From Hymenoscyphus infarciens (Eukaryota > Ascomycota > Leotiomycetes > Helotiales > Helotiaceae), in NCBI GenBank assembly GCA_001414345.1, contig LLCB01000340.1, positions 1 through 59,423 of the forward strand: a DNA stretch of 59,423 nt. Direction: 5' to 3'. The notes under the pieces were generated by a model. That model had not been told where the DNA came from and did not search any database. It was given only the letters and a program-made list of their open reading frames with translations. Position 1 is the stretch's first letter; each line of letters starts with the position of its first letter. This document shows positions 47,638 through 59,290 of this stretch, in pieces. The position numbers were made by a program, and so were the translations under genes.

Positions 47638-49882
47638 TGTGGTGGAAAGTTCAACTATCGTAGTTTTAGCGTAGTTTTCAGATCCTAAAACTATACACAG
47701 TTTTAGGAGTATTAGTAGAACTATTTAATAAAAGAGTAAAACTAACTACGTAAACTACTATAGTTTTAGAAAACTATTATTAAAATAGGCTATTTATAAC
47801 ATTAAATAAGTACTATAATTAATCTAAATTAATACTTAAAGTACTTATAATTAACTTATCTAAGATAAAAGTCTATAGTAAGAAGTACGTTAGATATTAA
47901 GAAGTTATTATATTTAAGCTTTTTTATTATATACTTAAAAGCTTTTAAAAAGTTATAAATAATTAGTACTATATACTACTTATTATTAGAAAGAGTATTA
48001 TTATAATACTTATAATCGTTATCTCTTTTAGAAGTATAATCTTAAAAGAAGAGAAGGATATCATTCTTATATATAAGTATACTATTAAGTATATTATACT
48101 AAGAATTCTATCTCGTTGAATTATCTCTTTTAAGCCTTATTCTTATAATAGCTTTAAAAGCTATAAGTTATTAAATACTTCTTTAAATATATATAATAAT
48201 ATTATATAATTTACTAAGTAATCTAATCTTATACTATTATTTAAATATCTTAAGAGTAGCTAAGAGTACTAAAAGATTATTAATATTATTATTATTAAGA
48301 GTATTCTTTTTAGTATTAAATAGAAAGGATTATATAATTAAGTTAATAATATAGCTTATATAATAAATTTAATATTTAAAGGCATTATAGAAGAGTATTT
48401 AGAACTTCTAGTATATTTCTAAAATATTAGAAACTATCTTAGAATAAGAGTAAATATATATACTTATTAAGATATATTCTATTATAGTATTATTATTTAA
48501 AGTGTTATCTATCTAAAAGTACTCTAGATACTTTATAAAACCCTACTTCTCTAAAAGCTTAATAATCGCCTTTTTAAGATACTCGTTTTTATACTTTCCT
48601 AGTAGACTTTTAAGTAATAAAACTACTAATTTAAGCTTATTATCTACTATTATAAAGTATACTAGAATACTAAATATTATAAGATAATTTAGTAAGCTCT
48701 AGAGGTTATAGAATATATAGATCTTCAAGAGAGTAGTATTAATAAGATACTAGATTAGAGCTTATTAAATTATATATTAATTAATAACCTAGGTTTATAA
48801 TATAGAATATACGCGTAGAAGCTATACTAAAACTTTAGAGTTAAAGTAATATAAGAAAGCTTAAAACTCTTATACTTTAATAAGCCTAAAAGTAAGGAAA
48901 TAAATAGTAATTATACGTACTTAGAGATACTCTAATACTTTTAGGTCTAAGCTACTACTATTACTATTTCTACTTCTTTAGTATCGCTTTTTAGAGTTAA
49001 GAGTTACTTAATCTATCGCCTAATTCATTAATCGTTCTATATTTATAGCTGTCTTTTATTATAGTCTCTCTACTAGTATCTTATAGTAGCTTCTATACTA
49101 CTAGAAACTTAGTATTATTAAGTATAATACTTATACTACTAGTAGAGCTTATTTATAACTTAGTAGTAGTATTTAGTATTAATAATTTCGTCTAGTATAT
49201 ACCTCTAAACCTACGTATATTATTATTCTACTATAGACTTCCTCTTACGCTTCTTAGAACCTTTAGATAAATTCATAGTATCTAATTAAGATAAGTTAGT
49301 AGAAGAAGACCTCTTAGAGATATATAAAAGGTCTAGTTCCTCTATATCTTCGTCTTCTTATATTAGTTCGTTATTTAATACTATAGCTGATTAAGTAGCT
49401 TCTCTAGCCTCTATAGTATAAAGTGCTTTAGCCTAGGTAGAAGTAAATAATATATAAGGTTAGCAAGTCTTTTTAGTAGGTTTAAGGACTCTTAAAGACC
49501 TCTAAGAAGGTGTTCTAGCTACTTTTAGTAGTATATTTATAGTATTCTTATAAAACTAGGTATTCTAGAAGACTTTATAAGATAGATAGTTTAGTATTCT
49601 TAAGAAATAGATAGTAAAAAACTAGCTAATTAAAAGCCTTTAAAATACTAGTTTATACCTAAATAGGCTTAGTCTACTCCTATTTCTAGATAAATTTAAT
49701 TCTAAAACACTAAAAGTTATTATATACTAAATAGTTTTAAAACTACGTAGTTTTACCTACTAAAACTAAACTAACTGACAGTTCTCTAATTTTTCTTAAA
49801 ACTAAGTAAAAAAAACTGAAAACTAACTAAGTAGCTACTTAGTTCAGTTAGTTTTGTAAGAACTATACAAATCGACTTTACT
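47638..49882. mobile_element. 2.2-kb RIP-mutated insert flanked by a 12-base repeat
   Basis: The AT-rich block is bracketed by perfect copies of GTCTTTTGCCAG at 47626-47637 and 49883-49894, in normal sequence on both sides. Both ends carry subterminal repeats of AACTACGTAGTTTT-like words (about 47660-47770 and 49735-49760). A direct repeat of about 9-12 bases would suit a Mutator-like insertion, but the terminal inverted repeats are weak by eye. CpA and TpG are depleted and no frame survives. Confidence 0.6.
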
Positions 49883-49894
49883 GTCTTTTGCCAG

Positions 49895-50537
49895 GCATTC
49901 TGACCTGCTTCAATAAGCAATTTATCAACACTACTGATAGCCCTCCATCCTAGTCGTAGGTGTATGCTACTTTTCTCTGCGTTCCCTCTTTTGATTTTCT
50001 ATTTCAAGTGGTCGGGGAGCAAGTTTTATTCTTACTCACTACCCTCGGCCTTTCAACCAAATAAGAAAAACGTAGGCTAAAATTGTTGCAGTGGGTGGGA
50101 AGGGGAGACTATGAAGCAAGAATGGCTTGACTACTTCAGCTATCTGAGATCTAGAACTTCTGTGCGGAAATGCATCGTATCTAACAGCAAAATACGTCCC
50201 ACTCAGTTCGTTGTCACAGCCCGTTCTCCAAGTCACTCCCCTCGTTACGGGGTATTATGGCAAGGACAAGGAATCGGTAGAACGAACACCAGTACGACAG
50301 GCTCTTCCTCATCGTACCCACACACTTGAAAGGCAGTTCTCGGGTCTTGAGTTGCCGGGGAAGATTCATGATATCCGCGCCAGCAAGGAGAAACAAGACA
50401 TTACAATCAAAACTTCATCGCCGAACAACAAGGACCCAAAAATGTCGGTCTCAGCTCGATATCTATTTTGCCGCACCAAAAGATGTGTCTTTTGGAAGCT
50501 GCAGCGCTACAATACCTGCACAGTGAATCCGGGGTAA
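49895..50537. other. region upstream of the HET-type pseudogene
   Basis: Composition is normal, with overlapping short frames on both strands. A piece near 50440-50526 (reading LDIYFAAPKDVSFGS) may be an upstream part of the HET-type pseudogene in another frame, which would imply a frameshift. Otherwise nothing is recognised. Confidence 0.4.
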
Positions 50538-50963
50538 TCTATTGTAGAGTCTCCTCGAGTAGCACTAAGGAACGACAGTGGGAATTGCGCAGGGTCGTTG
50601 ATCATTGGTCTTTTCAATCAAAATTTCAAAGATATAAATGAGTTTGAGTTGGTTGCTTTCTTAAGGGGAACTCTGGTCTACCACGGGATTTTTTATCATG
50701 ATGACAACAAAAGATTTTGCCAAATTTGCGCTCTAAATTGAGGAGGATTTGAACTTGACGGCAGGACAATGACAACGAATAGACTTGTCTCGCTGGAGAG
50801 TACTGATAAGACTCTACAACGCGAAGAAAAGATTGTAGAATTTTATTACGTCCTGTGGATCGCCTGGGAAGGCGGAGCTACCCATCAGTGGGGACTTGGT
50901 CGAGTTCTGAAAGAATACTGGGACCGTGAGGTTACCAAAGAGATTGATCTTGTGCTGGGATGA
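50538..50963 (+). pseudogene. C-terminal relic of a HET-domain (heterokaryon incompatibility) protein
   Basis: One frame reads across 142 codons with a single internal TGA at 50739-50741. Before the stop it has LRNDSGNCAGSLIIGLF, then FELVAFLRGTLVYHG. After it come FELDGRTMTTNRLVS, EEKIVEFYYVLWIAWEGGAT and GLGRVLKEYW, ending in IDLVLG. As I remember the family, the combination of a VLWIxWEDG-like box, a GLGRV box and a terminal xIDLVLG is the usual C-terminus of many fungal HET-domain proteins. The N-terminal HET domain is absent; upstream the frame closes at TAA 50535. Codon composition is normal, so it decayed by stop and truncation rather than by RIP. HET proteins trigger cell death on non-self fusion. 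Confidence 0.65.
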
Positions 50964-51614
50964 TGAAGCTGAGTTTGCTTTTGTTTACGTGTTCCGTCGT
51001 CAGTTGAAAACAGGGAATATATTGCTAGAACCTGTGTTGCTTCTTATAAGACATTGCTGTTTACGTTATTATGAAGAAATACCAGAACCAGTAAAATAAC
51101 TTGCCGTTGTTTAAACAGCTGATAATACCAGATTATACCCCAGGACATTATTGCAAGAGAAGTAGACGTTACGCGGTAAGAGCTTACTTAGCTTCGGGTA
51201 TACGTAAATCATTGTTCTGAAGACCAAGAACAATTGAAAACTTGGTTTCTTGACTGTCCGAAACCCTTTATAATAATATGTGCAATTTTCCAAGATCTGC
51301 TTTAGTAAAGAGAAAGGGGGTGTACCTCACTCGAACATCGTACTCGAGAGACTTTAAACACATCGATTCACTAGAATTTAGTCTAAATATGTTGCAGAGT
51401 AGTTACCTCAATTCACCATTTCTATGTTTGAGTCCCACTACAACCTCAAGTGAAGCGCCAAATGCATCCGCTCTGGTGTCTCACTGAGAAGAGTACAAAT
51501 ATCCTGGCCTCTTCGAACCTCCTTCCTTCCTCTTCATAATCTAACAACAAACACCAACCTATTCTCGAATACTACCAAACTAATTTTCTGCGGACCAAAA
51601 CTTTGTGGCCGATA
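50964..51614. other. intergenic region, no gene seen
   Basis: The sequence between the pseudogene and the F-box-like gene has ordinary composition. The last about 100 bases, CT- and AAC-rich (CTCTTCATAATCTAACAACAAAC), look like a fungal 5' leader. Confidence 0.5.
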
Positions 51615-52415
51615 ATGTCTCAACCCTCTACCGACATGGACGACGGTACAAACCAACAAGGGATGTCTCTACAAGTCATGGGTTCTGAAAACTCCAGCAC
51701 CACCAGCACAGGCGATGTCATACACTTGGCCATTATGGAAGACAACTTTCAAGCTACACGACAAGCACTAAACCTTCTCGAAATCCTCTCCAGCGTCCTT
51801 TACCATGTCGAAGCCGGCGATCTCCTCCTCAACGCAATGCGTGTCAGCCATTTCTGGAAAGCAACAATCGACACCGCTCCCTTACTCCAACAAAAACTTC
51901 ATTTTGCACCCATGCCTCTAGAGAAGCAATTGTATCAAGATGGAAAGCCATTGTATTCACTTTGTGGCCTCATGGCACATAAATTTTGCGGCGCAGGGAA
52001 GCTTTCCGCACAAGGACAGGAAGAGAGCGCCAAGGGCAGAGACTGGGGAAAGCCACGTGTCTTTAATAATGCAACGGTTCAGATACGCTTTTCGTTTGTA
52101 AAATTTATACCAGGAGCCGCATATCCAAATGCTAGTTGGAGAAAAATGCTGCTTATACAACCTCCGCATCCCCTTGTACACGTTCTTTCCCAGCCTTGGA
52201 AGTCGGTTAGTGAAACTCGCAAATATAAGGGAGGTAATTCAGGTGAAACCATGGGGACAATTTACGACAATTGGAATAGGTGGTGCATGGTTGTAGGTGA
52301 GGGTACCGAAAGGTATTGTACCGATTCGTGGTTGTCCTCAAAGATAGCCCGGATGTGCGAGGATAGAGAAGAAAGTTTGACCGTTACCTTGTATTCCCTT
52401 GGGTTTAGATATTAA
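51615..52415 (+). CDS. F-box-like protein
   Basis: A single exon of 266 residues. I take ATG 51615 (context GATAATGTC) as the start; a second in-frame ATG is 7 codons on. Residues about 51-95 (ALNLLEILSSVLYHVEAGDL, then NAMRVSHFWKATIDTAPLLQQKLHFAP) match the degenerate F-box common in ascomycete proteins: LLExIL, DLL, RVSxxWxxxI, SPxLQxKLFF. The C-terminal 160 residues carry family-like words (NPxLxxxF-type segment replaced by AAYPNASWRKMLLIQPP) and no known repeat. F-box proteins link substrates to SCF ubiquitin ligases, but no target is known for this type. The next frame, on the minus strand, ends within its last codons (52405), so the two 3' ends overlap by about 11 bases. Confidence 0.75.
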   Translation: MSQPSTDMDDGTNQQGMSLQVMGSENSSTTSTGDVIHLAIMEDNFQATRQALNLLEILSSVLYHVEAGDLLLNAMRVSHFWKATIDTAPLLQQKLHFAPMPLEKQLYQDGKPLYSLCGLMAHKFCGAGKLSAQGQEESAKGRDWGKPRVFNNATVQIRFSFVKFIPGAAYPNASWRKMLLIQPPHPLVHVLSQPWKSVSETRKYKGGNSGETMGTIYDNWNRWCMVVGEGTERYCTDSWLSSKIARMCEDREESLTVTLYSLGFRY

Positions 52416-52817
52416 GGTCCTTGAATGAGGCCTCATCTAAAATGCTTGCTTCGCTCTGTAAGATAATAAACAATACCGCAAGGATTCTCGCACATGAACC
52501 TTTTTGTTGTGACCGCTGAATAGTGTCGTGATTTGGGTTGTATTTGCTCTGCTTTCTTCTGTCTATGCATAACTCGGCTAATTTCCTTGCCCTGTTATTG
52601 GCATCCAAAATAGCAAATCGGTCATGTGCATTACCTGACCTGACGGCTTCAGGGGGGCTCGCTAGAGCTGACGGCTCATCAATAAGCAGATGCCATGCAT
52701 GATACACTTGGCTAACACCGAACTGTTCAAGGCCTTTGTAAGCTTGCATAGGTTTCTTTCCAAAACAGGATTGTGCCAATTGCAATCGAGTTCGTTCTTC
52801 AATTACGGCATCCCGTA
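52405..52817 (-). pseudogene. gene fragment truncated by a transposon end
   Basis: A minus-strand frame with coding character reads inward from about 52817: VRDAVIEERTRLQLAQSC, AYKGLEQFGVSQVYHAW, ASPPEAVRSGNAHDRFAILD and NNRARKLAELCIDRRKQ, to a stop at 52407-52405. It lacks a start ATG. Its 5' side runs straight into the transposon terminus CCAAAAGTCGGAATC at about 52818, beyond which all is RIP-mutated DNA. The likely history is insertion of the element into the gene, leaving a 3' fragment of about 137 codons. I do not recognise the family. Confidence 0.5.
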
Positions 52818-53010
52818 CGTACCAAAAGTCGGAATCAACTAAATCGTAAATCGTAAATCGTAAATCGTAAAGCTTAGATTTCTAAGTATATAGCCCTTTA
52901 GAGCTAAATCATAAATCGCAAATCGTAAATCGATAAACGTAGATTTTTTAGAGGCTATTTAGACGTAAATCGAAATATTTAAATTAGTAATCTTAAAGCT
53001 TAAAGTAAGA
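52818..53010. mobile_element. second terminus of the CCAAAA(A)GTCGG element family
   Basis: ACCAAAAGTCGGAATCAACT followed by four AAATCGT units matches the left end of the element at 39433. More AAATCGTAAATCG units follow to about 52970. I find no matching inverted right end within the next kilobase, so the element is longer than its relative, broken, or too mutated to see. Confidence 0.6.
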
Positions 53011-55920
53011 GTATTCATAATTTATAATACTTAAATTATAAGGCTCAAATCACAAAATTTAAGTATAAGCGAGGGTAGAAAGTAGAAGGTAATATAATAT
53101 ATATATATCTATTAAATATATACGTATCGTAATTGCTCGCTACTTACTCTCTATTAATATATACTACCTAATACTCTACTAAATATAAGTGTAATATAAC
53201 TTTAAATCTATTATCTAAAACATTATAAATTATTAAAAGTAATATATATACTTAGTATAAATAATAACGTTATATAAGTACTTAATAAATAAGAGAGGAA
53301 AAGAGATAATTAAGACTTTTAATACTATAAGTATAGATATAATTTAACCTAAGAGTAAGAGACGCTAAGCCTAATTAGACAATTAGTATATAATTAGTAA
53401 AGTAGTACTTAAAGTATTTAAATAATCTTAAATTATAATTATTTAAGTACTTTAGTAAAGAGGGTAAAAGAAGAGTAAAAGTAGTAAAAAGTAATTAAAA
53501 AGTAGTAATAAAATTAAAGTATTATAGATAATCCTTCTAGTATCTATACTTAAAGTATCTACTACTATATACTCTTACTTCTTATCCCTTTTCTTATTAT
53601 ACTTACTATATATAATCCTAACCTTTTTAGTAGTATAAGAGAGTTAATTAGTAAGGGTTATTTAAGAGAGAGTATCTCCTCTCTTTCTCTTTAAATTAAG
53701 ACTATTTATAAAAGCGATTATAGTAGTAAATATTATTTTACTTATTAGTATATTTATAGGTATAAGAGGAGTAGGTAAGAGTGAATTAGAGACTCTCTTA
53801 TTAAGCTCTTAATTAAGTTTTAATTACTCTTCTTTATTAATTAATTTAAGCCTACTTTTAGTAATAGTAGTATTAATATCTATATATAATTAAGTATTAA
53901 GATCTCTTATAATTTACTAATCTATATCTATCTATTATTATATTACCTTATCTACTCTCCCTAGCATATTTAACTTAATAAGTACTATTAAGCTCTTCTT
54001 CTCCTTATCCTCTATAAGAGATAATAATAAGTATAAGCCTAGAGTTAATACTCCTTTACTATTAGCATCCTCTCTTATATCTATATCTATATCTATATCC
54101 TTACTTCTTATATTACTTCTAGAACCCTCTCTAGAATTATTATTCTTATTATCTTCCTTTTTTAAATAAGTAGTAATAATTATAGAATAGTCTTTTAAAT
54201 AAGTAGCAACAATTATAAATATCTCTAGAAGATTATTTAATTCTAAATCGTCTACTAATATTACACTTACTCTAGTACTAGTACTATCCCCTAGTAATAG
54301 TATAAGCCTAGTATCTCTCTCTCTATTCTAAGTATTATCTTTAAGTATAATAAGCTTATTATTAAGTACCTTAATAAGCGTTAAGAGTTAAAGTAGAATT
54401 AATAGCTCTTAAGTATTCTATAAAGATATAATAGATTACTTCTTTTTAGAAGATTAGAACTTATTATTAGTATAGCTATTAAATACTACATATACTTTAT
54501 AGTACTTTTTATTAGTAGGACCTTTTAGTAAATTAAAGTATTATATAAGAGTCTATATATTATCTACCTTCTTATAATCTATAGTACTTAATTACTTAGC
54601 TTTCCTCTTCTTAATAGTAACGTTTATAGCTAAAAAGACGTCTTCTACCTTATTAGTAAGAAGTAGTATATTAATAAGATCCTATCTACTAAAAGTAGAG
54701 ATTATATAGTAGATATCTTCTAAGAGCTTAATAATAAACCTTTTAGCTTATATATTCTAGAATACTAATTTAAAGTTAAATAGATTCTTAGAGTTACTAG
54801 TAGATAAGTAAGGTATCTAAAATAGAAAGTTATTATTAATTTATACTCTAACTATCTTACTATATTATACTATAAAAGTATATATAATTATAGGAATACT
54901 CTTAGTAGTAGAGAAGTCCTTAGTACTTATTATATATATATAGATATATAAGGCTACTTAAATATAGATTTTAATAATAGAGATAGGCTTTAGCGCTTTA
55001 TAAGTTAGAGAAGGAGGAGCTAGAAAGCCTATACTAATTAGTAGTATATACTAAATTTAAGAGTACTACTTACTTTTAGCCTTTTTCTTATTAGAGATAA
55101 ATCTCTTCTTATATACTTTTACTTTAATTATTTTAGTCTTACTAAAAGCCTTTATAAAGAAGGATTATCTAGCCTTAGCCTTTTCTTCTTAGATAGCTTA
55201 CTCTCTAACTATAGCTAATTTATTCTTCTTTTACTTAAAAATAAGAGTAAAGTAGTTAGTAGTAGAACGTTTTATAATAGTCTCTTACTTCCTTCTAAAC
55301 TCTATAATTAACTATTATTTCTTCTCCTAACTATTAAAGCTTTATATTATAGCTTTTATAAAGTAGTCTTTTACTTTTTATAGATAGTTCTTAATCTTAT
55401 TATTAGAAGGCCTCTAAGGAAGCATAGATATATGATTTTCTAAAGCACTTACTAGGTTCGCTAGAAAGTAATAAAAGTATACTTTAAGCTTTAAACCCTT
55501 AGAATAAGAAGCTTAGACTTCTAAGTATTTAAAAGACTAATATTAAGATATTCTAGCATGTTTTTAGTATTATAGAGTAGTAGATATAGAGCTTCTAAAA
55601 GTATAAGTAAAAGTAATAGAATAAAAATAGGAAAATTAGAAGACTGTTCTACTTAAACTATATAACTTCTTATACCTTGCTTCTTATTTTTAGTACTATT
55701 TATAAGGCTCTAATATACTATTCTAGTATATATTAAATAATTACTAGTTATATAGTATATTATTCTCTATAAAGGCTAGAACTTTATTTACTATTCTATA
55801 AGTATTTACAAGAGTAGACATAAGTAAGGCTAGATTAAAGAATATTCTAATTTAAGCGACTACTTAGAAGCTAGCTCAGAAACCTCTTCTAGGAACCGAG
55901 GAGGTTTTAAAGACAAGCGA

Positions 55921-56190
55921 TTAACACTAAGCCTAATTCGTAAATTATTTACTACTACTAATAAAAGTTAGTAATCTATATACTTAAAATAGCTTAAAAA
56001 TATAATATTCTAAATTAATTCTTTTACCTTTAATTTAGATATAGAATAGTATTATTTATATCTATAAAGCTAACTAGAACTTAATAAATATAAAACCTAT
56101 AATATTACAGTTTTTTAAAGATTTAAGAGTCTAAGATTACTAACTTTTATTAGTAGTAGTAAGTAATTTATAAATTAGACTTAGTACTAA
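55921..56190. mobile_element. 270-base inverted-repeat element
   Basis: The first about 58 bases (TTAACACTAAGCCTAATTCG...AATAAAAGTTAGTAATCT) are the reverse complement of the last about 58 (AGATTACTAACTTTTATT...AAATTAGACTTAGTACTAA), with transition mismatches. Its interior is AT-rich and non-coding. The word CTAAGCCTAATT also occurs at about 53370, so related ends are scattered in this block. Confidence 0.7.
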
Positions 56191-58740
56191 TAGTCGTAGT
56201 TAGTAGGTTTACTTTACTAAAATCCCTCTCTCTAGGTACTTAGAGAATTATATACTTATAACTATACTTATAATCTTATATAAATTACTTCTAATTTTAA
56301 TTAAAAGTTAATAAACATATCTATTCCTCTCTAGAGTTATATTAAGCCTTTTTTTACGTCTAAAATATATGAATTTTAAGCTTAGAGCTTAGTCTATATT
56401 TAGTATAGGTTTATTCTTAGTTTAGTATATCTATTTACTTATTAATTATAGATAGTAAAAGCAACGTTACTAGCTAATCCTCTATACCTTTTATAAATAG
56501 TAATATATACTTCTTTTATTATATTACTTTCTATTAACATTCTATTTACTCTAGCTAGTAAGTAATTACAATTATAAACTACTATAGAGTCTATAGTTAG
56601 TTAGTAGATTATAATACTATAATCTTAGAGTTACTACTATAGCTAGGGATATATATTAAGTATAAGGTTACTAATAGAGAGAGAGGAGATTAAGGATTTA
56701 GAACCTTACCTTTTAAATAGACTTAAGAGACTATCTTTTAGTAGATAACCTAGGATTAGAATTATTAGAGCTCTCTACTACAACGACGACGTTTAATACT
56801 ATCTATTAGTAGAAGGGCTTTATAAAAGAGGAGGCCTAATCTTAAAGATAAATTAGTAGCCTTTAGAGTAGATTAATTAAATATAAATTTATCTACTAAT
56901 ATCTATTCTTAAATCTCCTTCTAAATCATCTTCAACTAATAAAGTATATCTATTAGTTATATACTCTCTTAAATCCTTATCTAATTCGTTATTTAACTTC
57001 TCTAATTCCTTATCTAAGAAGTCGCTATTATATAGATAATCTAGTACTATGTTTATTACTTAATTACTTCTACCTTTATTATTAAAGTATATACTAAATT
57101 TATCTTAATTAGCCTCTCTAGCTTCTTTTAATCTTTAAGCTATCTTAAGACATAGCTCTTACTTATATACTCCCTCTAGCTTACTTAAAAGGCCTAATCC
57201 TACTAAATTACCTTCTTAGATATACGCTAATAATTCTACTTTTAAATCTAAGTATACTATAGTATAAGTTTCTCTCTCTTTAGTATATATTATCTTATTA
57301 ATTAATAGTATATATTTATATACTAATAATTTTATTTTATACTACTTTAAAATTACTTAAGATAAATATATATTAATATTCTAATTCTTATATAATTCCT
57401 AAAGCTTAGTAAGCTTCTTAGTAAGTATCTTAATACTATAATCCTCTACTAGATACTCTTTACTTCTAAGATAGTAAAAGTTAGTCTATAATACTTCTAA
57501 TATCTTATACTCTTAATTAGTATTAGTATAAATATAATAGTAATTTTATATATATATAAACGTTTAAAGCTTTTTCTAGATAATTAGAATATATATATAT
57601 AATATAGTAATTATATTAAAGAAGCTCTTTTTAGAAAATAACCTCTTTTTATAAATGTTTTAGAAGTATATCTTCTACTTATTTAAGAACTCTTTTATAA
57701 GCTATCTCTACTAAGCTTTAATACGTTAGTTAGCTATAGAAGTATTAAACTAATATAAGTTTGAAAATTAGTATAGCTTTTTACTACTTTCTATAGCTTA
57801 TTATTAACGAAGTATATAATAAGTATTTACTATTATTAGAGATTCTAATTCTTAATCTAATTATATATAGTATAGTATCTTTTTAAAACTACTTATAGTA
57901 TTACTATATTATTATAGAGTAGATACTACTATATTATTTAAGATACTATAATAGCTTTAAAAAAGAAATCAAGTATAGGTATTAATACTAGTATATATTT
58001 TAATACTAATAAACCTTAATTTATAATATTTATTAATACTTTATATAAAATTAGACTCTAATATAATATATTTATTATAAGTATTCTTAATCTCTTATAA
58101 CCTACGATTATACCCCTTCTTATTAACTTTTAATAGTGCCTTTTAAATCTTATTCTAGCTTTATCTTTTATTTCTATTTCTATTAATACTATAAGTATTA
58201 AAGTATATATAGAGGAACCTAAGGCTAAAGCTTCTTATGATACTAAAGTAGCTATATTCGTAGATCTTATACTAAAAGATAGCCTCTAGCTCTTTATACT
58301 CTTTTTATATAAAGAACTTTTAACGTTGAAAGCCTATCTTGAATTATAACTTTTAAAGCTTTTAAGGCTTAATTATAAAGCTCTTATAATTTAATATATA
58401 TACTATACTTAAATTAGATAATCTTATATCTTTAAAAAGATATACTACTTATATATATAAAGTAAGAGTAGTCTTACTTTTTTTATACTAGTAAAAGTTC
58501 TATCTTATATTAATTTAAAGTTTAAGAGTAGTATTAGAGACGTTAATATTATACTTACTTTTAAGAATATTATATATCTCTTAAGTAGAGACTTCCTTTT
58601 AGTATAACTCTTTTATAAATACCTTATATAGCTCTAAATTGATAAACTAACGTAGTATATTTAAGCTCTTATTATATACTTAAAATCGCCTTTTTTATAC
58701 TTTCTACTATACTTAAAATTCTAGGATTATTACGTTATAA

Positions 58741-59148
58741 TACTACTACTAAAGATATTATACTTTAATAGATATTTAGAGCTACTACTAGAGATTATCC
58801 TCTTCCTTCTTCTATTATTATTAGTACTTGAATTCGAGGGAGAAGAGAGAGTATATATAGTAGTAAGATAGTACTTTTAAAGGAAGGAATAATATAGAGT
58901 AGTATTTAAAAGAAAGAGTAACTAATTTAATTTATCTTAAAAGGTTCTACTACTAAGAATATCATATTTTAATAGATACTTAGAGCTACTACTAGAGATT
59001 ATCCTCTTTCTTCTTCTATCGTCGTTAGTACTTAAATTTAAAAGAGAAGAGAGAGTATATATAGTAGTAGAATAGTACTTTTAAAGGAAGGAATAATAGA
59101 GAGTAGTATATAGTATTTAAAGAAAGAAGTAATATAAAAGGGTTAGTA
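58741..59148. repeat. 204-base tandem duplication
   Basis: Two adjacent units start at about 58741 and 58945. They share TAGAGCTACTACTAGAGATT, ATCCTCTTYCTTCTTCTAT and AGTACTTTTAAAGGAAGGAA. Unit 1 keeps GAATTCGAGGG where unit 2 has AAATTTAAAAG. Confidence 0.7.
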
Positions 59149-59189
59149 TATAGAGTAAGTATACTTTTTAGCTTATAAAATAAATAGTG

Positions 59190-59290
59190 CTAACTCTAAT
59201 TAGGAAATTAGTATACGATTAAGAAAAGTAGCTAAAAGTGCTTAAATAATCTTAAATTAAGATTATTTAAACTTTTAAAGTAAGCTAATT
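59190..59290. repeat. hairpin-bearing repeat related to 53365-53460
   Basis: Both sites read CTAATTAG-ACAATTAGTAT-like sequence, then an inverted repeat. Here TAAATAATCTTAA pairs with TTAAGATTATTTA (about 59251-59277). The two sites are in the same orientation and about 5.8 kb apart, so they could be the ends of one larger element. Confidence 0.5.

Noticed and set aside
50111..50537. Overlapping plus-strand frames before the HET-type relic
   Set aside because: They switch frame and lack HET-domain motifs. Only the last part might belong to the pseudogene, and I could not show it.
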